Source: Pseudomonadota bacterium (GTDB taxonomy: Bacteria > Verrucomicrobiota > Verrucomicrobiia > Chthoniobacterales > UBA6821). From it: a DNA stretch of 18,030 nt. Shown here one piece after another: positions 8,079 through 14,913 of the stretch. The notes under the pieces were generated by a model. That model ran no database searches. It was given only the letters and a program-made list of their open reading frames with translations, and was not told the DNA's origin. Every line of letters starts with the position of its first letter. The first letter of the stretch is position 1. The position numbers and the translations under genes were made by a program. The stretch is taken from assembly GCA_009928265.1 (NCBI GenBank), contig RFPR01000029.1, positions 1 through 18,030 of the forward strand, given 5' to 3'.

Positions 8079-8860
8079 CGCTTCTAGTTTCGTCGTTTGG
8101 TGCTGCGGAGAGTCCTTACGCAGCTTGGGAAAAGTCGCTGACGCCTCGCCCTGAGAATCCTTTTCCATCTCTCACGCCTTTTCGGGCAACTTACCGTTTT
8201 GGATGGGAGGGGATTCCTGCGGGAGGGGCTGTTGTTGAGGTATCAAACGGCTCCTCGAAAGGAAGCTTGCGGATCAGTGCTGAGGGAGGGCCCAACTCGG
8301 TGGTCCGTAAACTCTGGAACTACCATGCCAGCTACCTCGGTGAGGCTGGGGCAAATGGGCAGGTCCCCTCATGGTTCCGGATGGACGAGGAGGTGGGGAA
8401 GGGTGATCTGATCAGCGAGGCCTCCTTTACCGAGGGCGTGGCCGTTTCATGCCATCGGTTTGTCTGGGAGCAAAAGCCATGGAAGGTGACCCGTCTTCCC
8501 GGAGTCCGTGATCTTTTCGCGGCGATGCTAGCCATCCGGAGCCAACCCCTCCACGATGGTGACCGTCTTCTGCTGACCATTTTCCCTGATCAGAATCCCT
8601 ACCTCGTCGATCTGAGGGTGGAGGGTCGGGAAATTCTACGGATCGGGGAGAGGAAGATAACGTCCGTCCGTTTCAGAATCGGAATCCAAACAGTGGCAAC
8701 CACAGGTCCGGAGATCGGGCGCTTAGCTCCTCACAAAAAGTTCCGCTCTGGCCGCGTTTGGATGAGCGACGACGCACGCCGCCTGCCGCTGCGGGCCGAG
8801 GTTGATGTCTTCATCGGCTCGGTCTTCGCGGAGTTGGCCAAGGTCAGCCCACCTCTTTGA
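8012..8860 (+). CDS. DUF3108 family secreted protein
   Basis: A 282-residue protein of the DUF3108 family. The best start is the ATG at 8012, because it gives a signal peptide (basic RHR and SRR, hydrophobic LLLYWGILTLLVSS, small residues near SFGAAES). An in-frame ATG at 7976 would add 12 residues without signal character. The mature part opens with FRATYRFGWEGIPAGGAVVE and closes with RVWMSDDARRLPLRAEVDVF, both typical of DUF3108. It is probably an all-beta envelope protein. The chosen start lies 67 nt inside the preceding gene in another frame and lacks a Shine-Dalgarno sequence, so translation is probably coupled to that gene. It is the last gene of the + strand operon and ends 10 nt before the convergent pckG stop. 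Function is unknown. Confidence 0.88.
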   Translation: MDSLRHRYPTASRRLLLYWGILTLLVSSFGAAESPYAAWEKSLTPRPENPFPSLTPFRATYRFGWEGIPAGGAVVEVSNGSSKGSLRISAEGGPNSVVRKLWNYHASYLGEAGANGQVPSWFRMDEEVGKGDLISEASFTEGVAVSCHRFVWEQKPWKVTRLPGVRDLFAAMLAIRSQPLHDGDRLLLTIFPDQNPYLVDLRVEGREILRIGERKITSVRFRIGIQTVATTGPEIGRLAPHKKFRSGRVWMSDDARRLPLRAEVDVFIGSVFAELAKVSPPL

Positions 8861-8870
8861 TCTCAGGATC

Positions 8871-10715
8871 TTAGAGCCGAGAGATGAGTAGTTCGCGTTG
8901 GAAGATGAGTTCCTTGGGCAAATGGCTGTAGAGTTTCATGAAGAGCTCGTCCTGGAGTACCAGTTCGCGGTGCCATTCGGTCGGGTCGATCTTCTGAAGT
9001 TCCTCAAAGGCCTCCGGGGTGATCTTTGATTCGAGTCCGGTCATGTCGAGGTCCTTGTACTCGGGAACCCAGCCGATGGAGGTCTCCAAGGCATGGGCGC
9101 CGCGCTGGCACCGCTGCACGATCCACTTGAGGACGCGCATGTTGTCACCAAATCCGGGCCACAGGAACTTGCCCTCTGCGCTCTTGCGGAACCAGTTCAC
9201 GTGGAAGATGCGCGGGACATATTTCACATACTTCTTCATCTCAAGCCAGTGGGCGAAGTAGTCGCCCATGTCGTAGCCGCAGAACGGAAGCATTGCCATG
9301 GGGTCGCGGCGGACCTGTCCGATCGTACCGGCCGCGGCAGCGGTCATCTCGGAACCAACCGTGGCACCGAGGTAGACGCCGTGGACCCAGTTGAAGGCCT
9401 GGAAGATGAGCGGCATCGTCGTGGCACGGCGTCCTCCGAAGACCATCGCGCTGATCGGGACTCCGGCGGGATTCTCCCAGTCGGGATCGATAATGGGACA
9501 GTTGCGGGCCGGCGCGGTGAAGCGGCTGTTCGGATGGCTGGAGAGGACAGGCTTGCCCTCGGCATCGGTCTGACCCGGCTTCCAATCGTTCCCCTTCCAG
9601 TCGATGAGATGAGCTGGAGGTTCCTTGGTCATACCCTCCCACCAGACATCACCGTCATCGGTGAGGCCGACGTTGGTGAAGATAGTGTCCTTCTTGATGG
9701 AATCCATCGCCATCGGGTTACTGTCGTAGGAGGTTCCGGGAGCCACGCCGAAGAATCCGGCCTCGGGGTTAATCGCGCGCAGGTGGCCGTCGGGCCCCGG
9801 CTTGATCCAGGCGATGTCGTCGCCGACGCAGGAGACCTCCCAGCCCTCGTTGCGGAGCTTTTCGGGGGGGATGATCATCGCAAAGTTGGTCTTGCCGCAG
9901 GCGCTCGGGAAGGCAGCAGTGACATAGGTTTTCTCCCCCTTGGGATCCTTCACTCCGAGGATGAGCATATGCTCGGCCATCCATCCCTCGTCGCGACCCA
10001 TCACCGAGGCGATACGCAGGGCGAAGCACTTCTTGCCGAGCAGGGCATTACCGCCGTATCCCGAGCCATAGCTCATGATAAGCCGCTCCTCCGGAAAGTG
10101 GGTGATATACGTGTTCTCTGGATCGCACGGCCATGACACATCCTTGACGCCAGTGGACAGAGGCATGCCGACGGAGTGGAGGCACTTCACGAACTGACCC
10201 GTCCTCTTGATCTCGGGGTAAACGGCCGAGCCCATGCGGGTCATGATGCGCATGTTGGCCACGACGTAGGGGCTGTCGGAGAGTTCGATGCCGTACTGGG
10301 CGATGGGGGAGCCGATCGGCCCCATGCAGAAGGGGACGACATAGAGGGTGCGGCCCTTCATGCAGCCCTGGAAGAGGCCGTTGAGCTTGGCTTTCATGAT
10401 GGAGGGTTCGCGCCAGTTGTTGGTCGGGCCGGCGTCCTTCTTGGACTTGCAGCAGATGAAAGTGCGCTCCTCGACGCGGGCCACATCCTTCGGATTGCTG
10501 CGGACGAGGATGGAGTTGGGGCGCTTGTCGGCCTTGAGGCGGATGGCGGCGCCGGAGGAGACCATGAGTTCGCGCATAGCCTGGTCTTCGGCCTCGGATT
10601 CGTCGCACCAGTGAATGGCGTCGGGAGTCGTTAGATCTGCGAACTGCTGCACCCAGGAAAGAACTTCGGGAAGGTCGGGCTGACTGCCCGTGACCGGTGT
10701 ATTTGTCGTGTTCAT
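8871..10715 (-). CDS. pckG: Phosphoenolpyruvate carboxykinase (GTP)
   Basis: A 614-residue GTP-dependent PEP carboxykinase (EC 4.1.1.32), which interconverts oxaloacetate plus GTP with PEP, GDP and CO2 in gluconeogenesis or anaplerosis. Visible motifs are the P-loop SACGKT at residues 271-276 with the family's reactive cysteine (Cys273), the metal-binding GDDIAWIK segment, the NPEAGFFGVAPGT segment, and an N-terminal substrate segment (RTFICCKSKKDAGPTNNW). The length is normal for the GTP family and unlike the ATP family. The start at 10715 is preferred over an upstream in-frame ATG at 10757 because AAGGA lies a few bases before it and the extra 14 residues are non-conserved and basic. The gene is transcribed alone, opposite to its neighbours; its promoter must lie in or beyond the 98-nt gap shared with the divergent DUF2721 gene. 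Confidence 0.97.
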   Translation of the reverse strand: MNTTNTPVTGSQPDLPEVLSWVQQFADLTTPDAIHWCDESEAEDQAMRELMVSSGAAIRLKADKRPNSILVRSNPKDVARVEERTFICCKSKKDAGPTNNWREPSIMKAKLNGLFQGCMKGRTLYVVPFCMGPIGSPIAQYGIELSDSPYVVANMRIMTRMGSAVYPEIKRTGQFVKCLHSVGMPLSTGVKDVSWPCDPENTYITHFPEERLIMSYGSGYGGNALLGKKCFALRIASVMGRDEGWMAEHMLILGVKDPKGEKTYVTAAFPSACGKTNFAMIIPPEKLRNEGWEVSCVGDDIAWIKPGPDGHLRAINPEAGFFGVAPGTSYDSNPMAMDSIKKDTIFTNVGLTDDGDVWWEGMTKEPPAHLIDWKGNDWKPGQTDAEGKPVLSSHPNSRFTAPARNCPIIDPDWENPAGVPISAMVFGGRRATTMPLIFQAFNWVHGVYLGATVGSEMTAAAAGTIGQVRRDPMAMLPFCGYDMGDYFAHWLEMKKYVKYVPRIFHVNWFRKSAEGKFLWPGFGDNMRVLKWIVQRCQRGAHALETSIGWVPEYKDLDMTGLESKITPEAFEELQKIDPTEWHRELVLQDELFMKLYSHLPKELIFQRELLISRL

Positions 10716-10813
10716 GGATCCTTTCTGATCCTTTTTGCGCCTCCCTTCAAGAGGCATCGGGTAAGCGTTCTCATTAGGTTTTAGGAGCTTTCAGGCCACG
10801 ATGCGTCGGTGCT
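10716..10813. other. Divergent intergenic region between pckG and the DUF2721 gene
   Basis: A 98-nt gap that must hold the start signals of pckG (leftward) and of the DUF2721 gene (rightward). Read leftward, the pckG leader has two copies of AAGGATC separated by three bases, the nearer acting as the ribosome binding site. Read rightward, TATGAT at 10813-10818 resembles a -10 box with a poor TTCAGG -35 at 10790-10795. If used, it would place the transcript start at about the ATG at 10826, implying a leaderless message. No clear operator or riboswitch structure is seen. Confidence 0.4.
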
Positions 10814-11299
10814 ATGATCTATGGAATGCATCCTGTCGCCGATCCCAGCCTGGACTCGCTTGCCCGACTCCTGCAGCTCTCCATCTCACCAGTGGTCCTG
10901 ATTTCCGCGGTGGGACTCCTTCTTCTCTCGGTCACCAACAGGCTTGGTAGGGCGATCGACCGGTCCCGGGCTTTGGTCAAGGATTTGGAACGGGATCATT
11001 CCACCCCGCCGCATGAAGAGTCCCGTGATCTTGACCAACTAGGGATCATCGTCAGGAGGGCGGGCTTCCTGAGGGTTTCCGTCGGCCTTCTGGTCGGATC
11101 GGTTTTCTGCTCCTGCCTGATGATCCTCTCCCTTTTTCTTCGGGGATTCACCGGTTCCTTCATGGAAACCGCGGTGGAAACACTGTTGCTCGTCAATCTT
11201 CTCTGTCTGCTGGGCGGGGTTGGTTTTCTGTTTGCCGACATCGTACTCTCTCTGAAAGCACTCCATTTGGAGGTGGCCCGCCATCTTGGGGAAGGGTAA
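10814..11299 (+). CDS. DUF2721 family membrane protein
   Basis: A 161-residue protein with the DUF2721 pattern: a helix around residues 24-42 (ISPVVLISAVGLLLLSV) followed at once by TNRLGRAIDRSRAL, a charged linker (residues about 50-80), and two more membrane helices (about 86-110 and 124-150). Proteins of this family are small, three- or four-helix inner-membrane proteins of unknown function. The start is uncertain: ATG at 10814 and ATG at 10826 are both possible, and neither has a Shine-Dalgarno sequence; the family region is unaffected. It is divergent from pckG and followed by an 81-nt gap before the next + strand gene, so it may or may not be co-transcribed with it. Confidence 0.85.
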   Translation: MIYGMHPVADPSLDSLARLLQLSISPVVLISAVGLLLLSVTNRLGRAIDRSRALVKDLERDHSTPPHEESRDLDQLGIIVRRAGFLRVSVGLLVGSVFCSCLMILSLFLRGFTGSFMETAVETLLLVNLLCLLGGVGFLFADIVLSLKALHLEVARHLGEG

Positions 11300-11380
11300 A
11301 GCGCCTGCTCCCAAAAAGAGGAGAAAGGAAAGACCGATTACGGATGACAAAGTCCGTCGGTGGGTTAGAGTGTAGTAACT

Positions 11381-12124
11381 ATGGCATCCAATCCTGTCCT
11401 TGAGCGCGCAGACTTCGATATCGTACCCGGTTCCTCCGGGGTCATGACCCTCCGCGGCACGGTCAACAAGTCCGCCATCCTCCTGATCCTGACCATCGTC
11501 GCCGCCGCCTACACCTGGACTGCCACCCGTGGAGGCTACGCCACCGCTGGCATGGGCTACACGATGGTCGGTGCGATCCTCGGCTTCATCCTGGCGCTTG
11601 TCACCACGTTCAAGCAGTCATGGGCACCCGTCACTGCTCCTGCCTACGCCCTTTGCGAGGGGCTCTTCGTCGGCGGCATCTCCGCCATGTATGAGGCCAA
11701 GACCGGCGGCATCACCATCCAAGCTGTCATGCTCACCTTTGGCACCTTTGCCGGCATGCTCTTCCTCTTTCAGGGGAACATCCTCCGCGCCACACCGATG
11801 TTCATGAAGGTCGTCATCGGAGCCACCCTCGGGATCTTTGTGACCTACCTGCTCGGCATGGTCCTCTCCCTGTTCCATATCAACGGTCTCAATAACGCCA
11901 TCTTCGGTGCAGGCCAGTTCGGGATCATCTTCAGTGTCGCGGTTGTCATCATCGCCGCCCTGAACCTCATCATCGATTTTGAGTTCATCAAGCAGGCCTC
12001 CGATTCCGGTTCTGCCCCCAAGTACATGGAGTGGTATGGAGCCTTTGGACTGCTTGTGACGGTGGTTTGGCTCTATATCTCGATCTTACGCTTGTTGGCC
12101 AATCTCAACGGCAACAACCGGTAA
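11381..12124 (+). CDS. Bax inhibitor-1/YccA family membrane protein
   Basis: A 247-residue polytopic protein of the BI-1/YccA superfamily, closest in pattern to the COG4760-type bacterial group. About seven membrane helices are visible after a short polar N-terminus that contains GVMTLRGTVNKSAIL. Diagnostic features are AYALCEGLFVGGISAMYE, LFQGNILRATPMFMKVV, the acidic LIIDFEFIKQAS (Asp within the penultimate helix region), and the C-terminal KYMEWYGAFGLLVTVVWLY. Characterised bacterial relatives (BsYetJ) are pH-sensitive calcium leak channels, and E. coli YccA modulates FtsH; which applies here is not known. The ATG at 11381 has no Shine-Dalgarno sequence. A weak promoter-like pair (ATGACA, TAGAGT at 11366-11371) precedes it but would leave almost no leader. 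Confidence 0.93.
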   Translation: MASNPVLERADFDIVPGSSGVMTLRGTVNKSAILLILTIVAAAYTWTATRGGYATAGMGYTMVGAILGFILALVTTFKQSWAPVTAPAYALCEGLFVGGISAMYEAKTGGITIQAVMLTFGTFAGMLFLFQGNILRATPMFMKVVIGATLGIFVTYLLGMVLSLFHINGLNNAIFGAGQFGIIFSVAVVIIAALNLIIDFEFIKQASDSGSAPKYMEWYGAFGLLVTVVWLYISILRLLANLNGNNR

Positions 12125-12294
12125 GGTTCGGAATTCGGGCGCCGCGGTTATTGTTGCTCGCTGGCCGTAGGTTTTGTTGCGGCTGACGCTTGGCCGCCTG
12201 ACACCTTCAGTCGTTTGTCTAAATTTTCCCCATTGCGTCTCGACAGAGAGGTGAGGGGAGGTAGCATAAGCGCTTTCCGATTTTCGCCGACCGC
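12125..12294. other. Intergenic region upstream of nuoH
   Basis: A 170-nt gap, the longest without a gene in the window. It contains a small inverted repeat (GCGGC at 12179-12183 and GCCGC at 12193-12197, 9-nt loop) without a T-run, too weak to call a terminator, and a promoter-like element described separately. A GGGGAGG at 12255-12261 lies 33 nt before the nuoH ATG, with no start codon at a usable distance. No RNA gene or ORF is evident. Confidence 0.5.
12240..12267 (+). promoter_or_regulatory. Candidate sigma70-type promoter for the nuoH-M cluster
   Basis: TCGACA at 12240-12245 (five of six bases of the -35 consensus) and TAGCAT at 12262-12267 (four of six of the -10 consensus) are separated by 16 bp. 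Transcription would begin near 12274, leaving a leader of about 20 nt before the nuoH ATG. This fits the fact that the nuo block begins here. It is a consensus match by eye only. Confidence 0.3.
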
Positions 12295-13488
12295 ATGGAC
12301 ACCGCCCTGATCCTTCACTTCCTGAGCACCCCGTGGGTGTTCCTCCTTTGGACGACGTTCCTGAAGTCCTTCATTTTCCTTAACCTCACCATCATCGTCG
12401 TTTCGGTGACGGTTTTTGCCGAGCGTAAGGTCAGCGCCTTCATTCAGGATCGTACCGGTCCCAATCGCGTCGGTCTGCCCCTGACGCTCCTGGGTGCCAA
12501 GAAGGATCCTTTCCTCTGGGGTCTCGGCCAGATGGTCGCCGACCCGATCAAGCTCCTGACCAAGGAAAACTTCGTGCCTGGTGGCGTGGACAAGCTCTAC
12601 TTCTGGCTCGCACCCAAACTCGTCATGATCCCGCCGATCCTCGTGCTGGCGGTTCTTCCCTTTGGCAGCAGCCTCTTCGGCGTCGAGATGACGATCGCCA
12701 ACCTGAATATCGGCGTCCTCTACATCTTCGCGATCGCCTCGCTGAGCGTGTACGGCATCACGCTCGCCGGGTGGGCCTCGAACTCCAAGTTCCCCTTCCT
12801 CGGCGGTATCCGCTCCTCCTCCCAGATGATCTCCTACGAGCTGTCGCTCGGACTTTCGATCATCCCGGTCTTCATGATCTGCGGGTCGCTGAATCTCAAC
12901 GAGATCATCGACTGGCAGGTGAAGAACGGCTGGCTCGTCTCCCCCTGGTGGCCCAAGGGTTTCTCGATCCATGATCTCCTTCACCCCGCCGCCATTCTCC
13001 ATAGTTTCGTGGCTGGGGTCAGCCTTCAGCGCATCCTTCTCTGGATCCCGCTGATGATCTCGTTCGTGATTTTCCTGGTTTCGATCTTTGCCGAGACGAA
13101 CCGCCTCCCCTTCGATCTTCCCGAGGCCGAGCAGGAACTCGTCGGCGGCTACCACACCGAGTATGCCTCGATGAATTTCGCCCTCTTCTTCCTCGGAGAG
13201 TACGCGGCGATGTTTGCCGGGTCTGGAGCGATCGTCTCCCTCTTCCTAGGCGGCTGGAGCTGCCCCCTCATTCCTGACGGTTCACAGGGATGGTTCTGGG
13301 GTCTTGTGAATATCGGCGTCTTCTTCGTGAAGGTTTCCCTGATGCTGCTCTTCATGATCTGGGTGCGATGGACGCTGCCGCGTTTCCGCTATGACCAGCT
13401 CATGAAGCTGGGTTGGCTCGGCTTCTTCCCGGTCGCCCTCTTCAACATCTTCCTGACTGCCCTCATCCTCGCCTTCGTGCGCAACTGA
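12295..13488 (+). CDS. nuoH: NADH-quinone oxidoreductase subunit H
   Basis: A 397-residue NuoH, the membrane subunit of complex I that helps form the quinone chamber and links it to the proton-pumping arm. Conserved segments are FAERKVSAFIQDRTGPNRVG (Glu43-Arg44-Lys45 at the quinone site), the LLTKENFVP segment, and ETNRLPFDLPEAEQELVGGY (from residue 267) with its acidic cytoplasmic loop. The protein is about 70 residues longer than E. coli NuoH (325). Much of the excess is a segment at about residues 212-246, between helices 4 and 5, predicted to face the periplasm. The ATG at 12295 is the first in-frame start after a TAG at 12262 and has no Shine-Dalgarno sequence at normal spacing. It is the first gene of the nuoH-I-J-K-L-M block, 8 nt before nuoI. 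Confidence 0.96.
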   Translation: MDTALILHFLSTPWVFLLWTTFLKSFIFLNLTIIVVSVTVFAERKVSAFIQDRTGPNRVGLPLTLLGAKKDPFLWGLGQMVADPIKLLTKENFVPGGVDKLYFWLAPKLVMIPPILVLAVLPFGSSLFGVEMTIANLNIGVLYIFAIASLSVYGITLAGWASNSKFPFLGGIRSSSQMISYELSLGLSIIPVFMICGSLNLNEIIDWQVKNGWLVSPWWPKGFSIHDLLHPAAILHSFVAGVSLQRILLWIPLMISFVIFLVSIFAETNRLPFDLPEAEQELVGGYHTEYASMNFALFFLGEYAAMFAGSGAIVSLFLGGWSCPLIPDGSQGWFWGLVNIGVFFVKVSLMLLFMIWVRWTLPRFRYDQLMKLGWLGFFPVALFNIFLTALILAFVRN

Positions 13489-13496
13489 TCAAACCC

Positions 13497-14027
13497 ATGG
13501 CCATCGTCGTCGAACGCCCCAAGCTCACCCTCGCGGAGAAATTCTACCTTCCCTCGATCATCGCGGGGCTTGCCATCACCTGGAAGCACCTGAAGCGAGC
13601 GATCTTCAACAAGGGGATCGTCACCATGCAGTATCCCGAGGAGAAGTGGGATGCCAACCTGCCCGAGTGGTATCGCGGCGCTCCGACCCTCGTCACCGAC
13701 GAGCATGGCCGCGAAAAGTGCGTCTCCTGCCAGCTTTGCGAGTTCATCTGCCCGCCCCGCGCCATTACCATCAAGCCGGGTGAAATCCCCGAAAACGACA
13801 AGTGGCGCAAGGTGGAGAAGCGCCCCCAAGAGTTCGACATCGACATGGCCCGCTGCATCTACTGCGGACTCTGTGAGGAGGTCTGCCCGGAGGAGGCGAT
13901 CTTCCTTCGCAAGGACTATTCCATCACCGGCCTCAATCGCGCCGAGATGGTCCACGACAAGGAGACCCTCTACAAACTTGGCGGCGTCAAGTCGGGGCTC
14001 ACCTTCAAGTGGAACGAATTAAAGTGA
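13497..14027 (+). CDS. nuoI: NADH-quinone oxidoreductase subunit I (2x[4Fe-4S])
   Basis: A 176-residue ferredoxin-like subunit carrying the N6a and N6b clusters that pass electrons towards the quinone site. Two complete CxxCxxCxxxCP motifs are visible: Cys75, 78, 81, 85 (CVSCQLCEFICP) and Cys120, 123, 126, 130 (CIYCGLCEEVCP). The N-terminal amphipathic region (KFYLPSIIAGLAITWKHL) and the VTMQYPEEKW segment are typical. The ATG at 13497 is chosen because conserved sequence starts there; the reading frame stays open further upstream, but that would overlap nuoH with unrelated sequence. No Shine-Dalgarno sequence is seen in the 8-nt gap, so translation may be coupled to nuoH termination. The C-terminal 25 residues (GGVKSGLTFKWNELK end) are less conserved. 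Confidence 0.97.
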   Translation: MAIVVERPKLTLAEKFYLPSIIAGLAITWKHLKRAIFNKGIVTMQYPEEKWDANLPEWYRGAPTLVTDEHGREKCVSCQLCEFICPPRAITIKPGEIPENDKWRKVEKRPQEFDIDMARCIYCGLCEEVCPEEAIFLRKDYSITGLNRAEMVHDKETLYKLGGVKSGLTFKWNELK

Positions 14028-14030
14028 TGC

Positions 14031-14058
14031 CCAAGCTCCCAGCTTCCATCTCCTAGCT
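14031..14058. repeat. Degenerate 7-bp tandem repeat between nuoI and nuoJ
   Basis: Four head-to-tail heptamers fill most of the 41-nt gap: CCAAGCT, CCCAGCT, TCCATCT, CCTAGCT. They show 1, 0, 2 and 1 differences from CCCAGCT. The period is exact, with no indels. The repeat is non-coding on both strands. It resembles the class of heptanucleotide intergenic repeats seen in several bacterial genomes. Its presence here replaces any Shine-Dalgarno sequence before nuoJ. Confidence 0.6.
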
Positions 14059-14068
14059 CTCGAATTTC

Positions 14069-14572
14069 ATGCTCCTCACCGCCTTCTGGTTCTTCGCCTC
14101 GCTGATGATCCTTTTCGGATTGAGCGTCGTGCTGCTCCGCAATCCTGTCTCCTGCGCGATGTCGCTGGTCCTTTGCTTCATCAGCCTCGCGGCCCTGTTC
14201 GTGACGCTCGATGCGACCTTTATCGGCATCATCCAGGTACTCGTCTACGCGGGAGCGGTCATGGTGCTCTTTCTCTTCATCATTATGCTCCTCGATCTCA
14301 AGGCCGAGAAGAGCCGCCGACTCAATGTCGGAGCAACCCTCGGCGGCACCCTCGTGGTGTGTGGATTCCTCGCGTTGCTGGTGCGTGTGATCCACTCGCT
14401 GCCCGCCCTTTCCAAGCCCCTTCCTGAGCTTCCCGCCTCGCAGGCCTCCGACGTGAAGATGATCGGCTTTACGCTGTTCCACTCATTCGGCCTTCCCTTT
14501 GAGGTGGTCGGCGTCCTCCTGCTCTCGGCCACCGTGGGGGTTGTCGTCCTGAGTCGCAAAACTCTCCGCTGA
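14069..14572 (+). CDS. nuoJ: NADH-quinone oxidoreductase subunit J
   Basis: A 167-residue, five-helix membrane subunit of complex I (ND6 homologue). The family segment is clear: NPVSCAMSLVLCFISLAALF, then LDATFIGIIQVLVYAGAVMVLFLFIIMLL, which includes the pi-bulge helix region near YAGAVMVLF. The C-terminal part is variable in the middle (residues about 85-135) and ends in a helix with GVVVLSRKTLR. The ATG at 14069 begins directly with a hydrophobic helix as expected; no Shine-Dalgarno sequence precedes it. It lies 41 nt after nuoI, across the heptamer repeat, and 7 nt before nuoK. Confidence 0.95.
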   Translation: MLLTAFWFFASLMILFGLSVVLLRNPVSCAMSLVLCFISLAALFVTLDATFIGIIQVLVYAGAVMVLFLFIIMLLDLKAEKSRRLNVGATLGGTLVVCGFLALLVRVIHSLPALSKPLPELPASQASDVKMIGFTLFHSFGLPFEVVGVLLLSATVGVVVLSRKTLR

Positions 14573-14579
14573 TCTCACC

Positions 14580-14900
14580 ATGACGCCGACCCTTGCCAAC
14601 TACCTGATCGCCAGCGGCCTCCTTTTCTCGGTTGGTCTAGCCGGCGTTCTGCTCCGCCGCAGCATCATCATCATCTTCATGAGCCTTGAGATGATGCTCA
14701 GCGCCGCGAACCTCTCTCTCGTGGCCTTCTCCCGCTACGGACTGGTATCCGGACACCAGAACTTCAACGCTCAGGTCCTAGTTTTCTTTATCATTACCGT
14801 GGCTGCTGCCGAAGTAGCCGTTGGTCTTGCGATCATCGTCTCGCTCTTCCGGGCCCGCCAGACGACCCACGTCGAGGATCTCGACACCCTGAAATTCTAA
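14580..14900 (+). CDS. nuoK: NADH-quinone oxidoreductase subunit K
   Basis: A 106-residue, three-helix subunit of complex I (ND4L homologue). The two membrane-buried glutamates needed for proton transfer are present: Glu37 in FMSLEMMLSAANL and Glu78 in VAAAEVAVGLAI. The loop with SRYGLVSGHQNFNAQV is slightly longer than in E. coli NuoK (100 residues). The gene lies 7 nt after nuoJ and 13 nt before nuoL, so co-translation in one operon is likely. No Shine-Dalgarno sequence is seen before the ATG. Confidence 0.97.
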   Translation: MTPTLANYLIASGLLFSVGLAGVLLRRSIIIIFMSLEMMLSAANLSLVAFSRYGLVSGHQNFNAQVLVFFIITVAAAEVAVGLAIIVSLFRARQTTHVEDLDTLKF

Positions 14901-14913
14901 GAAGTCACAGCCG

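Noticed and set aside
8855..8895. Possible bidirectional terminator between the convergent DUF3108 gene and pckG
   Set aside because: Only a short imperfect ATCTC/GAGAT repeat with a long loop and no flanking T-run is present, so no terminator can be supported.
9093..10136. 347-codon + strand frame opposite pckG
   Set aside because: It is antisense to highly conserved PEPCK motifs, including the P-loop, and shows no domain of its own.
11344..11371. Promoter-like ATGACA/TAGAGT pair before the BI-1 gene
   Set aside because: Matches are moderate, and the predicted transcript start would fall about 3 nt before the ATG. It is too weak to annotate as a promoter.
12179..12197. Possible intrinsic terminator after the BI-1 gene (GCGGC/GCCGC hairpin)
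   Set aside because: The stem is only 5 bp with a 9-nt loop, and no T-run follows.
12148..13155. 335-codon - strand frame opposite nuoH, very rich in charged residues
   Set aside because: Charged composition is the typical complement of a hydrophobic membrane gene. nuoH is strongly supported on the + strand.
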